From Auanema rhodensis (Eukaryota > Nematoda > Chromadorea > Rhabditida > Rhabditidae), in the NCBI GenBank assembly GCA_964057225.1, contig OZ059898.1, positions 7,316,001-7,380,000 of the forward strand: 64,000 bases of DNA. Direction: 5' to 3'. Made by a program: the position numbers and the translations under genes. Numbering within the stretch: the stretch's first letter is position 1; each line of letters begins with the position of its first letter. A model generated the notes under the pieces. The model was not told where the DNA came from, did no database searches, and saw only the letters and a list, made by a program, of their open reading frames with translations. This document shows positions 62,578 through 64,000 of the stretch, piece after piece.

Positions 62578-64000
62578 ATGGTTCGAGTATGCAGGGTTGT
62601 ACCTAAAGAGTGAGACAATTTATTCATATTTTCTATCAGCCTTTACTTTTCATATAGTTTTTTAATCTCCATTTATTTTGTTCAATATGAATAATATCAA
62701 TTATTAACATTTATAGATATATAAAGTGTTTATTATTTATCTGGTATATATGAATATTTTTCAGATGGTCCAAATACAATCCTGTCGGTAATGTGATACC
62801 TCGCACACGTTTTATAGTTTTTAAAACACCATTAAATGATAGTCTACTTACTAGAGTTCCAAGTGCTCAACGTTTCAATGTATCAGGTTTGCTTTGGAAA
62901 GTAAGTCATAATGACAATTATAATCTATATAATACTTTTATTTGCTTTCAGATTGCGGAAAAAAATGGACATCTTGGTTTAGTAATTGATCTCACTGATA
63001 CAGATAGATATTATGACAAAACTGATATTGAGGGGATGTGCATTAAATATACCAAGATAAATTGTCCTGGTCGTGGGTGAGTCCAAATCCAAATGAATCC
63101 AAAATTCAATGGTTATTGTGTTTGCTGTTTAGATTTATCGAAAATGAAGACCACGTTGATGATTTTGTCAAAGCAGTTTCTGAATTTTTACAAGAATCGG
63201 ATGATAAAGGTTTTAAAAGTTTTTATTTGCGTAATTTCGTATTAATTTTCAGAATGCTTAATTGGTGTTCATTGCACCCATGGGGTAAATCGCAGCGGCT
63301 ATTTAATTTGTAGATTTCTTATTGATACTTTAGGATGGTCTTCCCATGAAGCTTTATCAGGTAACCTATAGTCAATATTGCAATAATATATCAATAAAAT
63401 ATTTCCAGCATTTGAGGAAGCTCGGGGACATCCAATTTCTAATGGTTCTTATGTACAGGCACTTCATAAAGCTTCTATGCGGAGAATGTACCTTATTAGT
63501 TTTGCAACTTTCTTGTAAAATAGTACTTTAGAAATGATTCTGAGAGTGATGATAGTTCAAGAAAAAAAAAGAAAAAACAGAAACGAAAACGTGATAGAAA
63601 AGAACACGATGATTCTAGACACTTGGGCAGTATGATGCAGCAGTTTATCGGCCAAATTGAAGAACAGGCATTTTTTTTTTCATTTTTATTTGAAACATAT
63701 TACGTTTAAAGGCACAAGTATTGGAGTCAAATTCCGGGTTTGATTCTTCTGCTGCAATAGCAAGTGGTTATATTGAGTCTTCTCATCATCACTGGGCATT
63801 CCAACAACCTAAGGTTTTGAATTATTATTATTTTTTCTATTTGTTTTTTAGCGACATAGAGCTGAGGGATCGGAACAAGCAGTTGATGAGGGAGCCGAAG
63901 AAGAAATCGTGGATTATGCTGATGAAGTATGTAAAAATGTATTATTAAAGTTATGAATTTATTTTTTTAGGCTGAGGAAGGTGAATATGCTGATGATGCC
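62578..64000 (+). CDS. pir-1: PIR-1/DUSP11 RNA 5'-polyphosphatase, 3' end beyond the window
   Basis: Partial gene: the start and catalytic domain are inside, the C-terminus is cut by the window end. The first exon MVRVCRVVPKE joins W-SKYNPVGNVIPRTRF in phase, matching the PERW...VG..MPGTRF of DUSP11. Further matches are LGLVIDLTDTDRYYDK, KYTKINCPGRG, and the cysteine-phosphatase loop HCTHGVNRSGYLICRFLID (HCxxGxxR-S/T-G), then AFEEARGHPISNGSYVQAL. A basic Lys/Arg tail (RKKKKKQKRKR) and an acidic C-terminal part (EEEIVDYADE) follow. PIR-1 removes phosphates from 5'-triphosphorylated RNA. In C. elegans it acts with Dicer-linked small-RNA pathways (family knowledge). One intron (63668-63711) appears to use a GC donor. 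The basic tail is consistent with nuclear localisation. Confidence 0.95.

Overview
The window is nuclear DNA of a free-living or parasitic roundworm, most probably a rhabditid-type nematode. It is AT-rich. Genes are cut by many very short introns (mostly 40-60 nt) with T-rich TTTCAG or TTTTAG acceptors. Most start codons lie 0-16 nt after such an acceptor, as expected when a spliced leader is trans-spliced onto the mRNA. The gene content is also nematode-like: a VWA/C-type-lectin secreted protein, a ZIG-type two-Ig secreted protein, PIR-1, RLE-1 and a CRAL-TRIO plus MSP-domain protein. The species cannot be named from the sequence alone. From memory, several of these genes (rpl-23, rbm-26, the CRAL-TRIO/MSP gene, cdc-45, rle-1, strd-1) are on chromosome III in C. 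elegans, so the window may be a conserved piece of that linkage group.

Layout. 1-11.3 kb: small secreted or nematode-restricted genes: a short secreted peptide precursor (+), an acidic secreted protein (-), a double-VWA/C-type-lectin protein (-), and a secreted Cys/His-containing protein (-) whose 2.9-kb first intron seems to hold a complete tyrosine-rich gene on the other strand. 11.3-21.2 kb: no gene that I can support; long (GA)n, (TA)n and poly-G tracts. 21.2-23.4 kb: a tachykinin-type neuropeptide GPCR (-) with two identical CACGTG elements upstream. 23.4-36.9 kb: a second gene-poor stretch with inverted repeats but no recognisable exons.

36.9-64 kb: dense housekeeping region. cdc-45 (+) carries a small opposite-strand membrane-protein gene inside its second intron. 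rbm-26 (-) converges on it and diverges from the MOSPD2-like gene (+). Then come rpl-23, lsm-12, an eEF1A lysine methyltransferase, rle-1 and strd-1, all on the + strand with gaps of 258-575 bp. A ZIG-like Ig gene (-) follows, then a 3.9-kb gap, and the 5' three quarters or so of pir-1 (+), which runs off the window end.

Functionally the dense block is mostly replication (CDC-45), RNA metabolism (RBM-26, LSM-12, RLE-1, PIR-1), translation (RPL-23, eEF1A methylation), kinase scaffolding (STRAD) and membrane contact (MOSPD2). Exon models were made by hand from reading frame, splice consensus and family knowledge. Terminal coordinates are firmer than individual internal splice sites. I did not find a clear novel multi-gene system. 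The best leads are the two nested genes, two structured non-coding segments (34.3 and 37.7 kb), a miRNA-like hairpin at 20.2 kb, and the paired E-box upstream of the receptor.
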